A stretch of DNA of 26,823 bases, from NCBI GenBank assembly GCA_037178675.1, contig JAYMGJ010000563.1, positions 1-26,823 of the forward strand, in the 5' to 3' direction. This document shows positions 19,239 through 26,823 of this stretch, piece by piece. Positions within the stretch are counted from its first letter, which is position 1; each line of letters opens with the position of its first letter. The position numbers were made by a program, and so were the translations under genes. The notes under the pieces are model-generated. The model was not told where the DNA came from. It saw only the letters and a program-made list of their open reading frames with translations, and ran no database searches. This DNA comes from Scleroderma bovista (lineage: Eukaryota; Basidiomycota; Agaricomycetes; Boletales; Sclerodermataceae).

Positions 19239-20104
19239 GGGTGTTGACATGTGCATGTAATGAATGCAATTTGATATTAGCTACCCAGTGTGCACAGACC
19301 AAGAAACAAAAACTCATAACATATATGCCTGGACTGGTTGCATGTGCCATAGGCCAGATGAATGATCCTAAACTCACAGACATGCACCATGATTTAATAA
19401 CATCACTCAATAGCTAACAGTGTGTGTTACAGAGCCCAATGTGATGTTCCTGTGGCCAGTGTAATGTGCCAGGGACCGGTTGCATGTACTAGGGACCGGT
19501 TACATGTCCAATAGGCCGGAGGAATGATCCTAAACTCACAGACATGTACCATAATTTAATAACATCACTCAATAGCTACCGGTGTGTGTTACACGGCCCG
19601 ATGTGATGTTCCTGTGACCGGTGTAATGTGCCAGGGACCGGTTGCATGTACAAGGGACCGGTTTCATGTTCCATAGGCCAGAGGAATGATCCTACACTCA
19701 CAGACATGCACTATAATTTAATAACATCACTCAATAGCTACCAGTGTGTGTTACAGAGCCTGATGTGATGTTCCTGTGACCGGTGTAATGTGCCAGGGAC
19801 TGGTTGCATGTCTTAGGGACTGGTTTCATGTGCCATAGGCCGGAGGAATGATCCTAAAGTCACAGACATGCACCATAATTTAATAACATCATTCAATGGC
19901 TTCCAGTGTGTGTTACAGAGGCCAATGTGATGTTCCCGTGGCCGGTGTAACATTCCAGAGGCTGGTGTAATGTTCCAGGGGCCGGTTGCATATGCCAGGG
20001 ACCAGTTTCATGTCCCATAGGCCGGAGGAATGATCCCAAACTCACAGATATGCACCATAACTCAAAACAATCACTTAATGGAATCAGATATGTATTCCAG
20101 TGCC
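19239..20104. repeat. 162-bp tandem array in the integrase position of Copia-2
   Basis: About four and a half units of 162 bp. The anchor TAATAACATC recurs at 19395, 19557, 19719 and 19881, exactly 162 bp apart; a fifth, degenerate unit ends near 20095. Each unit also holds shorter sub-repeats of about 20 bp around ACCGGT (CCGGTGTAATGTGCCAGGGA and variants). The first 90 bp (from 19239) are a non-repeated lead-in. No reading frame is maintained. Units differ mainly at CG sites. Confidence 0.9.
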
Positions 20105-20580
20105 TATGAGACTAGCACCCTGGCCTGACCATACACTATGGTGACACCCACACCAAGGCCGGATTATATATTACGGTGACACTGGTACCCTGGCCCAACC
20201 TTAAACTATGGTGACACCTACACTGAGGCCGGACTGTATATTATGGTGACACCAGTACCCTGGCCTGACTGTAAACTATGGTGACACCTGCACCCAGGCC
20301 AGGCCCTATATGATGGTGACACCCACACCCAGGCCGGACTGTATACTATGGTTAAACTACACACCCTGGCCGGACCATACACTATGGTGATACCTGCATC
20401 CTGGCCCAACCCTTATTATGGTGACAACCCACCCCCAGGCTGGACCATATATTATGGTGACAATTTCACACACAGGTCAGGCCATATATCATGGCAACAC
20501 CCTGTAGTCCAGCCTGACCCCCGCTGGCCCATAAGATACGGCCAATTGTCAACCCCAGCTGGCCGTAAAATATGGCCTAA
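20105..20580. repeat. 35-bp minisatellite joined to the Copia-2 RT frame
   Basis: Units of 35 bp, consensus around ATGGTGACACCNRCACCCAG, then GCCGGACTGTATACT. The anchor ATG|GTGACA falls at 20140, 20175, 20210, 20245, 20280, 20315 and 20350 with exact 35-bp steps, then at 20386, 20420, 20456 and 20493 with one- or two-base slips. Later units are more diverged (about 20530 and 20570). The plus-strand frame that becomes reverse transcriptase is open through the last units, giving a repetitive T-I-Y-Y-G-D-N-like peptide from 20348. That stretch is not retroviral. Confidence 0.9.
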
Positions 20581-22297
20581 CCAGGTACATGGGCTCCGTA
20601 TCATGCTCGACTACATGCAGCAATTGCGTGATGCAGACCGCAGTCCCTCTGTGCAGGCCAACACAATGCTTGCGTTGATCAAAGACAAGCTGGCCACAGG
20701 CGATGAAGACGTTGATGCCATCTACACCATGGCCGCTGCAGTCGAGACGGATGGGCTCGATCCATCAACGGTGAATGAAGCCCGATTGCGAGCAGATTGG
20801 ATGCGATGGCAAGATGCTATCAATGCCGAACTGAAGAGTCTCGAGGATGCACGCACCTGGAACGTAGTCAAACGTCCGAATGGTGTGAACGTCATAGGCT
20901 GCAAATGGGTCTTCAAGATCAAATGCAAAGCCAACGGCAAGATCGAGAAGTACAAGGCCCAGCTCGTAGCCAAGGGCTACTCGCAGATCCAGGACATCAA
21001 TTACAATGAAACCTACGCACCCGTCGCCAGACTAGCATCCCTACATACTGTACTAGCCATTGCAGCCTGCAACGACTGGGGTATTGAAGTATTCGACTTT
21101 CACTCCACATTCTTAAATGGCAAGCTAGGCGAAGGCGAAGACATTTACATGGACCTACCTGATGGCTACACTACGAACGGAAACTTCGTTCATCTGGTCG
21201 CAAAACAGGGTGCACTCAGGTGGTACCAAGAGCTCAGCTCTACTCTGAATGAGCTCGGGCTCAAACGTGCACATGCAGACTGGGGAATCTTCTACAGGCG
21301 GATCAGACACGACATTCTAGTACTAGCTAGCCATGTTGATGACTGTACACTAACTGGGAGCTCTCCAGAGCTCATCTGTTTGTTCAAGGCGGAAATCAGA
21401 TCATGCTACAAAATTACTGACTTAGGGCCTATTAGCTGGCTACTCGGAATGAAGGTGACACGTGATCGGAATGCCCACACAATATCGTTGTCACAGCAGA
21501 CGTATGTCGAAGCCATCCTCGCCAAGTATAACCTCACCAACTGCAAGCCCGCTTCTGTCCCTATGGACCCAGGCTTGAAACTTTCGCGCAACCAGTCCCC
21601 ACAGCTAGCTGAAGAAGTCAGATGCATGAAAAATGTTCCATATTGAGCTACCATCGGATCACTGATGCATCTGGCAGTAGGAACACACCCAGATATAGCA
21701 TTTGCTGTCTCCACAGTCACACAGTTCAACAATGCGCCCGGAGAGCCTCACTGGGAAGCCGTAAAATATGTTTACAGGTATCTCTCTGGTACCAAAACCT
21801 TTACACTCACTTTCGGAGGCATAGAAAAGGGACTTGAAGGGTACATGGACACAGACGGAGCCTCACAGGAACACCATTGAGCCATAAGTGGCTATGCATA
21901 CCTACTCGATGGCGGAGCAGTCAGCTGGGCCTCACACAAGCAAGAGCTCATCACACTCTCGACAGCAGAAGCTGAGTATTTCGCAGCCACCCATGCTGCC
22001 AAAGAAGGCCTATGGCTTCAACGACTCATCAGAGAAGTATTCTGCCCGCTCACTCACCCAATTCCTCTCCACTTGGACAGTCAATCTGCTATCGCACTTA
22101 CCAAAGATGGTAGCTATCATGCACATACTAAACATATTGACATACGATACCACTTCATTTGTTTTGCTGTTGAAAACCATTCTCTTCGCCTCATTTATTT
22201 TTCCACTGACAACATGATTGCAGACACTCTTACCAAACCTTTACCCACTATTAAAGCTAAATGTTTCGCTACAGCACTTGGACTTTGTTCCAATTGA
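20581..22297 (+). pseudogene. Copia-2 reverse transcriptase and RNase H (two nonsense codons)
   Basis: One plus-strand frame encodes a Copia polymerase. It begins with E-A-R-L-R-A-D-W-M-R-W-Q-D-A-I, then G-C-K-W-V-F-K-I-K, V-A-K-G-Y-S-Q, E-T-Y-A-P-V-A-R, and V-F-D-F-H-S-T-F-L-N-G, which holds the first catalytic D. The active-site box is H-V-D-D (21332-21343), complete in its two aspartates. RNase H follows with G-Y-M-D-T-D-G-A-S, T-L-S-T-A-E-A-E-Y-F-A, L-D-S-Q-S-A and K-H-I-D-I-R-Y-H. The stop TGA at 22295 overlaps the polypurine tract. Only two breaks are seen, TGA at 21644-21646 and 21878-21880, both at positions where CGA is expected. It is far less decayed than the Copia-1 enzyme, but there is no integrase upstream. 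Confidence 0.93.
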
Positions 22298-22304
22298 GGG
22301 GGAG
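22296..22304 (+). other. Copia-2 polypurine tract
   Basis: GAGGGGGAG lies directly before TGTGGAGTAT of the 3' LTR and overlaps the pol stop codon. It is the expected plus-strand primer. Confidence 0.85.
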
Positions 22305-22463
22305 TGTGGAGTATATGCACGTAGCTTACATAATCACGGTAGTAAATTTTTTGTACTCGTTATGTTTGCACCTCAGTGACCTTCCTTTATCACTGAGGTG
22401 AGCTCTCTTGGTTTATTCCCTCATTACCTGTACTTACTTATCTACCAGTCTCATAACCCAATA
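22305..22463 (+). repeat. Copia-2 3' LTR
   Basis: 159 bp, TGTGGAGTAT...CATAACCCAATA, nearly identical to the 5' LTR and followed by the target duplication GTTCT (22464-22468). The few differences suggest an insertion that is recent relative to the other elements here. Confidence 0.93.
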
Positions 22464-22901
22464 GTTCTAGGCTCTCTGACGGTATAGTTACGTGCCTGAT
22501 AGCTTCAGAAATGATGGAGCTATTCAAAATATCGGAATGCCGGCACTGGGCGCCTAAAAATGACATTTGGGCGCTAAAAATCATTTCTTCTCTTGCTCCT
22601 TTGTTTCTCCATCAATTCTTCAGCTTCTTTGATTGTTCTGGTATGGGAGTTGGACTGCAGATGTGTGCATTCCTTTCTCATACCACAATTGACATTATTC
22701 CTTCAGTTTCTTCTGCTTCTTGGTGGTTCTCGTGCAATAGATGACTGTCTGCATTGGCATTCATCTCTCACATCAGGATAGTCTTCTTATGCAATAGATG
22801 GCTACAATGAGGGTCCGTCGTGCTTATCCTTCGCATAAGGATCATTCAATATAGGTGTTATCTTCCATGTTCACTGTACCAAACCTGTTTGGTGCGTGAC
22901 A
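22464..22901 (-). mobile_element. LTR4 copy E1, right part (5' terminus with palindrome)
   Basis: Continuation of E1 after the Copia-2 insertion. It matches copy 1 (12893-13412) and E0 (23379-23778), including GGAATGCCGGCACTGGGCGC and the 58-bp duplicated block, with an internal deletion. It ends on the plus strand with ACCAAAC...GTTTGGTGCGTGACA (22901), the same palindromic terminus as copy 1. The right flank is GTGG; the left flank of E1 is GCAG. Both can derive from GCGG by CpG decay on opposite strands. Confidence 0.72.
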
Positions 22902-23778
22902 GTGGGATAGCAGGGAAGTGAAACATGAATAGTGGATTCGACATGTCCAGGGAAGGGAGATGAATGATAGAGGGAGATGGATGTGACAGGACTCTGGGAT
23001 GAAAGGACCATATGCAGAGGACTCAGGAGACACAGAGACAACCAGGTATGAATTTAATTTTCAAGTCTAACAATAGACTTGAGATGACCAAAGTATGTGT
23101 GCGATGCAGGACTGACAAGGAGAACACGCCGACTGAGAACGAGAGGGACTGGGGGAGCAGGCTGAGAAGATATGTACCGGACAGTACACAGGAGCTTAGG
23201 GAGAGGCTGTCCCAAGAGCAGGACATAGTTGAGGTCTGCTGCAATAGTGGAGAAACGTTCCAGGGAAAATGTGGACTCCATAGTGAGTGATGAAGCAGGT
23301 GTCTGGATTGCAGGTGGAATATCTCTGTGCGAAATAAACAGATTTATGTCAGACTTGACAGGCAGATAGACCATGGTCTAGGCTCCATGATGGTATAGTC
23401 ACATGATTGATAGCTTCAAAAATGGTGGAGCTATTCAAAATATTGGAATGCCGGCACTGGGCGCCTAAATTTGACATTTGGGCACTAAAAATGATTCTTC
23501 CTTTTCTCCTTTGTTTCTCTATTGTTTCTTCTGCTTCTTTGGTTGTTCTGGTATGGGAGTTGGACTGCAGTAGGTTGCATTCCTCTCTCATACTGAAATG
23601 ATCATCATTCCTTGGATTCTTCTGCTTCTTGGCAGTTCTCATGTGATAGATGACTGTCAGCATTGGCATTCATCTCTTGCATCAGGATAGTCATTGTTGT
23701 GCGATAGATGGCTACAACGAGCTTGTATTCATTCTTTGCATAAGGATAGTCTTGACTTTGCGTGATATGAATAAGATA
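22902..23778 (-). mobile_element. LTR4 copy E0, right part (truncated)
   Basis: It resumes LTR4 sequence immediately beyond E1's terminus. It aligns with 17325-17792 (GTAGGGAAGCGG-like start, GACACAGAGACAACCAG, GGCTGTCCCAAGAGCAGGAC) and continues through the segment seen at 12893-13270, including the 58-bp tandem block. Homology stops near 23771-23778, about 140 bp before the palindromic end expected from copy 1, so the terminus is deleted. Assigning it to the same copy as 14799-16125 rests on order and orientation. Confidence 0.62.
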
Positions 23779-23948
23779 GGGTGCATCCACAACCATCCAA
23801 TGTCAGGGTCTTGTGACACTGTGTGACCATTGTCTTAGCATCCCGGAAGTCACAGAGAAATTCTAAATCAGGAAGAAGGATCCGGCCTCACTGTGCCCAG
23901 TGAGATCTCGACTTCAAAAATTACTGGGGAAAGTCTATGTACAACAAA
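23779..23948. other. Flank of the DDE transposase gene
   Basis: A 170-bp stretch between the LTR4 break and the transposase stop codon. It contains TTGTGACACTGTGTGACCA (near 23812-23830), a short imperfect palindrome that may belong to the transposon's subterminal region. No matching inverted repeat is visible at the other end. Confidence 0.3.
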
Positions 23949-24619
23949 TTATAAATTTGCCTTCTCTAAATCTTCCATGAGGCTTTCAGGCAATACTCTA
24001 TGCCCTCAATACTTCTTTGAAGCCCATGCAGCTTGTTTACCAGTTAATCCCTTTGAATATGCATCTAGAAACTGATGTGAACGAGTTGTGAATCTATACA
24101 GAAAGCTCATGTCAGAGTTGGAACCCCAAAGGAATAGATATGGTAATTACCGACACATTGTGATCAGGGGGATCAAATCCAATGCAGCGAGAACATTGCT
24201 TTCAAGATCAGTTTCCTTTGATGATGCAGGGAATTGGCGGTACAGGTGTTTTGCATACCCCCAACACTGCTCGATAAAGTTAAGTTCACAGTGGAACTTA
24301 GGGAGGAAGAGGATCTGATAGCCCCAAGCCTTGCAATGCGTCTCCAGTAATGACTTGACTGTCACAAAATCAGGTTGGGTGTATAAAATTCTTCGGCAAC
24401 AACAACAGGTGGAATCCTTTGGACACTTGAAGTCCTTACATTGTGCCTTTAGGTTCGAAGCATCTGTGAAGCCACGCTCCTCAAGGATGACAGCCATTCC
24501 CTTGAATACTCTGGCATGTGGATGGTTTGGGGGGAAATAAAGTGGCTGCGCTCTCCCATCAAATGTCCCATCTGACATCTGAACCTTCTTCTTGCAGATT
24601 TTCCTGTTTGCAGCATAAA
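23949..24619 (-). pseudogene. DDE-type transposase, C-terminal piece
   Basis: The minus-strand frame reads I-Y-A-A-N-R-K, S-D-G-T-F-D-G-R-A-Q-P-L-Y-F-P, G-M-A-V-I-L-E-E-R-G, then L-P-K-F-H-C-E-L-N-F-I-E-Q-C-W-G. The last resembles the catalytic-E motif ('hC-E-L-N-P-I-E-x-x-W') of Tc1/mariner-like DDE endonucleases in basidiomycete genomes. A 57-bp intron at 24094-24150 (minus GTAATTACC...TGTATAG) restores the frame from I-T-M-C-R to F-T-T-R-S-H-Q-F-L-D-A-Y, G-K-Q-A-A-W-A. A TGA at 24006-24008 (K-K-Y-*-G-H-R) replaces an expected R, and the gene ends A-N-L-TAA at 23949. The piece stops at LTR3 copy B (24620); the middle of the protein, including the first two catalytic aspartates, is missing. 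Confidence 0.85.
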
Positions 24620-25163
24620 TGTCATATCCATACTTTTCCAGTCACAACTCCAGTCTAACCATGGCCCGCCTGACCTCTCCTTAGGCATAGATGCAACTCC
24701 GGATCTAGTCTGGCCATCTCCAGCCCTATAGCTGCACTCCAGCTCAACTCCGGTCACTACGTCCATCTCTGCCTCAGGACTAACCCCTGTCTTCCTACAG
24801 ACAGATCCGCGGTCTAACTCCTCCATGTCGGACCTGTACCTACCACTAGTCGCTACTCCGGTTTCAGTCCAGCCACTCCCTTAGCCTTGTCTGCGACATA
24901 GCCCAACTCCAGCTGGTACATCCAACTCCGGCTCAGTTCTGCTCCTGCTCCTGCTCCACTTCCTCTGTCAGGTCCACCAAAGGCTTAGGACATTTCCATG
25001 TCCAACTCCGGACCTTCCTCTGGCTACTCCACCCTTCCTCCACCTGTGCACTCCCTCCGCTCTTGCACTTCCTCCGGTCCCACTTCCTCTGGTCCCACTT
25101 CCTCCGGTCCCGCTTCCTCCGGTCCTGGACATCGCTCCAGACTTAACATTAGTTAAGTCCACC
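24620..25163 (+). mobile_element. LTR3 copy B, 5' fragment
   Basis: TGTCATATCC (24620) onward matches the first 544 bp of LTR3 copy A, ending in ...TTAAGTCCACC (25163), where copy A continues into TCCAACCC. The remaining 0.8 kb of the LTR is missing. Copy C begins at the next base in the opposite orientation. It retains more CG sites than copy A. Confidence 0.88.
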
Positions 25164-26525
25164 TGTCAAGACCGGTTCTCCTCAACGATCTTACTAGGAG
25201 GTCCAGAGGTGCAGGGAACTAATGAGGAGGTAAGTCCAGACACTAGTAGGTGCCAGTGAGTGCGGAGAGTCAAGTCCGGGTCAAACGAACGAAGTCCAGG
25301 CACTAGAGAAGCACAGGGAGTAAGTCCAGGTTTTTGCGGAGTAAGTCCGGACCGCGGGAAAGTGGTCCGGAGTTGAGTGCAGCTTGTCCGGAGCGAAGGA
25401 CATCCCAGAGGTGGGATAAGTCCTGAGAGGTCTAGCGTCGAGTCTGGGACAGAGGTGGCTTTTGCCCTCGTGGAAGTAGGAGACTTGCTAGGATCGGACA
25501 TAGGACCAAGGGGACGAGATAGGACGGAGGCCGGAGTTGGCCAGAGTTCAGGAGTTCAGATGAACAGATGGATTAGGAGAGCATAATGGGTAGTACAGAG
25601 TGGGGAGTATCTTAGTCGAGATTTGATCTAAGGATCTACTAGGCCGGAGTATGGTAGTTTATATAGTAAAGAGACTAGAGGTGAGTATATACGGTGACAA
25701 GTAAACACCTTAGTTGGGACAAGGGACAGAGCAGAAATGGACAGGAAAATAAAGCAGGTACAGGAAAACAAACCAGGGACAGGAAAATAAACTGGAGCGG
25801 AAGCAGACACGGGGAACTAGAGTTACAGGGACGATGGAGGAAAAGCAGGGACAAGGGAACTAGGTCGGAAGAGGACAGGTAAGGGTCAGAGGTGGACTTA
25901 ACTAATGTTAAGTCCGGAGCGATGTCCAGGACCGGAGGAAGTGCAAGAGCGGAGGGAGTGTACGAGCGGAGGGAGTGTACGAGCGGAGGGAGTGTACGAG
26001 CGGAGGGAGTGTACGAGCGGAGGGAGTGTACGAGCGGAGGGAGTGTACGAGCGGAGGGAGTGTACGAGCGGAGGGAGTGTACGAGCGGAGGGAGTGTGCG
26101 AGTGGAGGAAGGGCGGAGTAGCCGGAGGAAGGTCTGGAGTTGGACATGGAAATGTCCTAAGCCTTTGGTGGACCTGACAGAGGAAGCAGAGCAGGAGCAG
26201 GAGCAGAACTGAGCCGGAGTTGGATGTACCAGCCAGAGTTGGGCTACGTCGCAGACAAGGCTAAGGGAGTGGCCGGACTGAAACCGGAGTAGCGACTAGT
26301 GGTAGGTACAGGTCCGACACGGAGGAGTTAGACCGCGGATCTGTCTGTAAGAAGACAGGGGTTAGTCCTGAGGCGGAGATGGACGTAGTGACCGGAGTTG
26401 AGCTGGAGTGCAGCTATAGGGCTGGAGATGGCCGGACTAGATCCAGAGTTGCATCTATGCCTAAGGAGAGGTCAGGCAGGCCATGGTTAGACCGGAGTTG
26501 CGACTGGAAAAGTATGGATATGACA
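25164..26525 (-). mobile_element. LTR3 copy C, complete LTR, reverse orientation
   Basis: 1362 bp from TGTCAAGACCGG (25164, the family 3' end) to GGATATGACA (26525, the family 5' end). It is homologous to copy A along its whole length after the nested Copia LTR is removed. It carries GGTGACAAGTAAACA (25693-25707), the minus-strand TATA region (TTTATATAGT near 25660) and the longest 17-bp VNTR. CG sites are abundant, so it is the youngest LTR3 here. Flanks are CCACC and CCCCA, not a duplication; the left flank is LTR3 copy B itself. Confidence 0.9.
25947..26099. repeat. 17-bp VNTR (GAGCGGAGGGAGTGTAC) x 9
   Basis: Nine full units starting at 25947, 25964, 25981, 25998, 26015, 26032, 26049, 26066 and 26083, every 17 bp and almost identical; the last ends TGTGC, and a degenerate unit follows. 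As three units make 51 bp, all frames show a 17-residue periodic peptide; these are artefacts. The near-identity points to recent expansion by slippage or unequal exchange. Confidence 0.95.
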
Positions 26526-26823
26526 CCCCAGGCTGTTGAAGGTAGTGGACAATATCCTGTGCACGAACATATTGACCAAGCCCTTGCAGATGAAGGGCAA
26601 TGTCCATGGCGACATCATCATCAATGCGTGATTTTGATGACTTCCCATGTTCCAAAAGAGGCAGGGCTTTACGGTCATTGATAAACACTTTTGACCACTT
26701 CCGCAGATTCCTCGCACGGTAGGGTGTGGATTGCTGTGCATGTGCAGCCTGCAGGGATGCAGATGTCCATCAGGACTTGTCAGTACCCCCAGAGCAAGGT
26801 GTGATGTCATCAGTATAGATCCA
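26526..26823 (-). pseudogene. DDE-type transposase, N-terminal piece (runs off the window)
   Basis: The minus-strand frame from the window edge reads R-A-R-N-L-R-K-W-S-K-V-F-I-N-D, then L-P-L-L-E-H-G-K-S-S-K-S-R-I, and A-M-D-I-A-L-H-L-Q-G-L-G, Y-V-R-A-Q-D-I-V-H-Y-L-Q-Q-P-G. This resembles the helix-turn-helix N-terminal region that precedes the DDE core in the same fungal transposase type as the C-terminal piece at 23949-24619. The shared strand and order make them parts of one gene. A TGA lies early in the frame (D-K-S-*-W-T-S). Coding sequence stops at L-Q-Q-P-G where LTR3 copy C begins. Confidence 0.78.

Larger units (their letters stand above)
17793..22463 (+). mobile_element. Copia-2, full-length LTR retrotransposon, integrase replaced
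   Basis: A 4671-bp Ty1/Copia element with 159-bp LTRs at both ends and a perfect 5-bp target duplication GTTCT (17788-17792 and 22464-22468). Removing it rejoins LTR4 copy E1 (AGACCATG...TCTAGGCTC as in the other copies). The order is LTR, primer site, Gag, protease, tandem arrays, reverse transcriptase, RNase H, polypurine tract, LTR. That is Copia order except that integrase is missing. Gag, protease and pol all contain frameshifts or stops, so the copy is inactive. Retention of both LTRs and the target duplication suggests it is the youngest layer of the nested stack. Confidence 0.95.

Noticed and set aside
19335..20580. Possible CRISPR array
   Set aside because: Units are contiguous, diverged tandem repeats with no unique spacers, and the context is a fungal retrotransposon.
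20797..21009. Second plus-strand frame with R/Q-rich peptide
   Set aside because: It is an alternative frame of the well-supported Copia-2 reverse transcriptase.
25892..26212. Plus- and minus-strand ORFs with a 17-residue repeated peptide
   Set aside because: All frames of a 17-bp tandem repeat show this periodicity; it lies within an LTR.

Overview
The window looks like a slice of a transposon-rich basidiomycete (probably Agaricomycete) genome. The evidence is two Ty1/Copia retrotransposons, a hAT transposase fragment and a DDE transposase fragment. The gene-like pieces have short GT-AG introns, repeatedly 57 bp long. I see no intact host gene, no tRNA or rRNA and no CRISPR array. Nearly every recognisable coding sequence is broken. 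Many of the stops are TGA where this family would have CGA, which is the footprint of CpG-to-TpG decay.

Left third (1-8957). LTR family 'LTR1' occurs four times: partial 1-274, solo LTRs 3754-4386 and 4680-5279 with perfect 5-bp target duplications, and 7185-7822. A related, longer family 'LTR3' (665-2234) follows a 9-bp minisatellite (421-664). LTR3 is itself interrupted by a solo Copia LTR (1422-1702, TSD CGTAT). Between the LTRs lie two decayed gene-like stretches: a minus-strand ORF (3727-5413) split by two solo LTRs, and a plus-strand multi-exon pseudogene (5504-7149). A hAT transposase C-terminus (8542-8957) ends where Copia-1 begins.

Middle (8958-14798). Copia-1 lies on the minus strand: 3' LTR, polypurine tract, RNase H, reverse transcriptase, integrase, pre-integrase domain, protease and part of Gag. 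It has many stops and frameshifts, and its reverse transcriptase catalytic box reads YVNN. A long LTR-like unit of a third family ('LTR4', 12143-13412) sits inside the integrase, and a second LTR4 copy interrupts Gag at 14799. The N-terminus of Gag and the 5' LTR are not visible.

Right half (14799-26823). This is a nested stack. LTR4 copy E0 (14799-16125 and 22902-~23778) contains LTR4 copy E1 (16126-17792 and 22464-22901), which contains Copia-2 (17793-22463, plus strand, TSD GTTCT). Copia-2 has matching 159-bp LTRs, a half-tRNA-iMet type primer site, Gag, protease, reverse transcriptase and RNase H. Its integrase is missing, and the position is filled by two tandem-repeat arrays (162-bp and 35-bp periods). 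Beyond the stack, a DDE transposase gene is split into a C-terminal piece (23949-24619) and an N-terminal piece (26526-26823). An LTR3 inverted pair (24620-26525) sits between them and carries a near-perfect 17-bp VNTR.

LTR1, LTR3 and LTR4 are labels used only in this annotation. Family assignments come from reading translated motifs by eye, without database searches.
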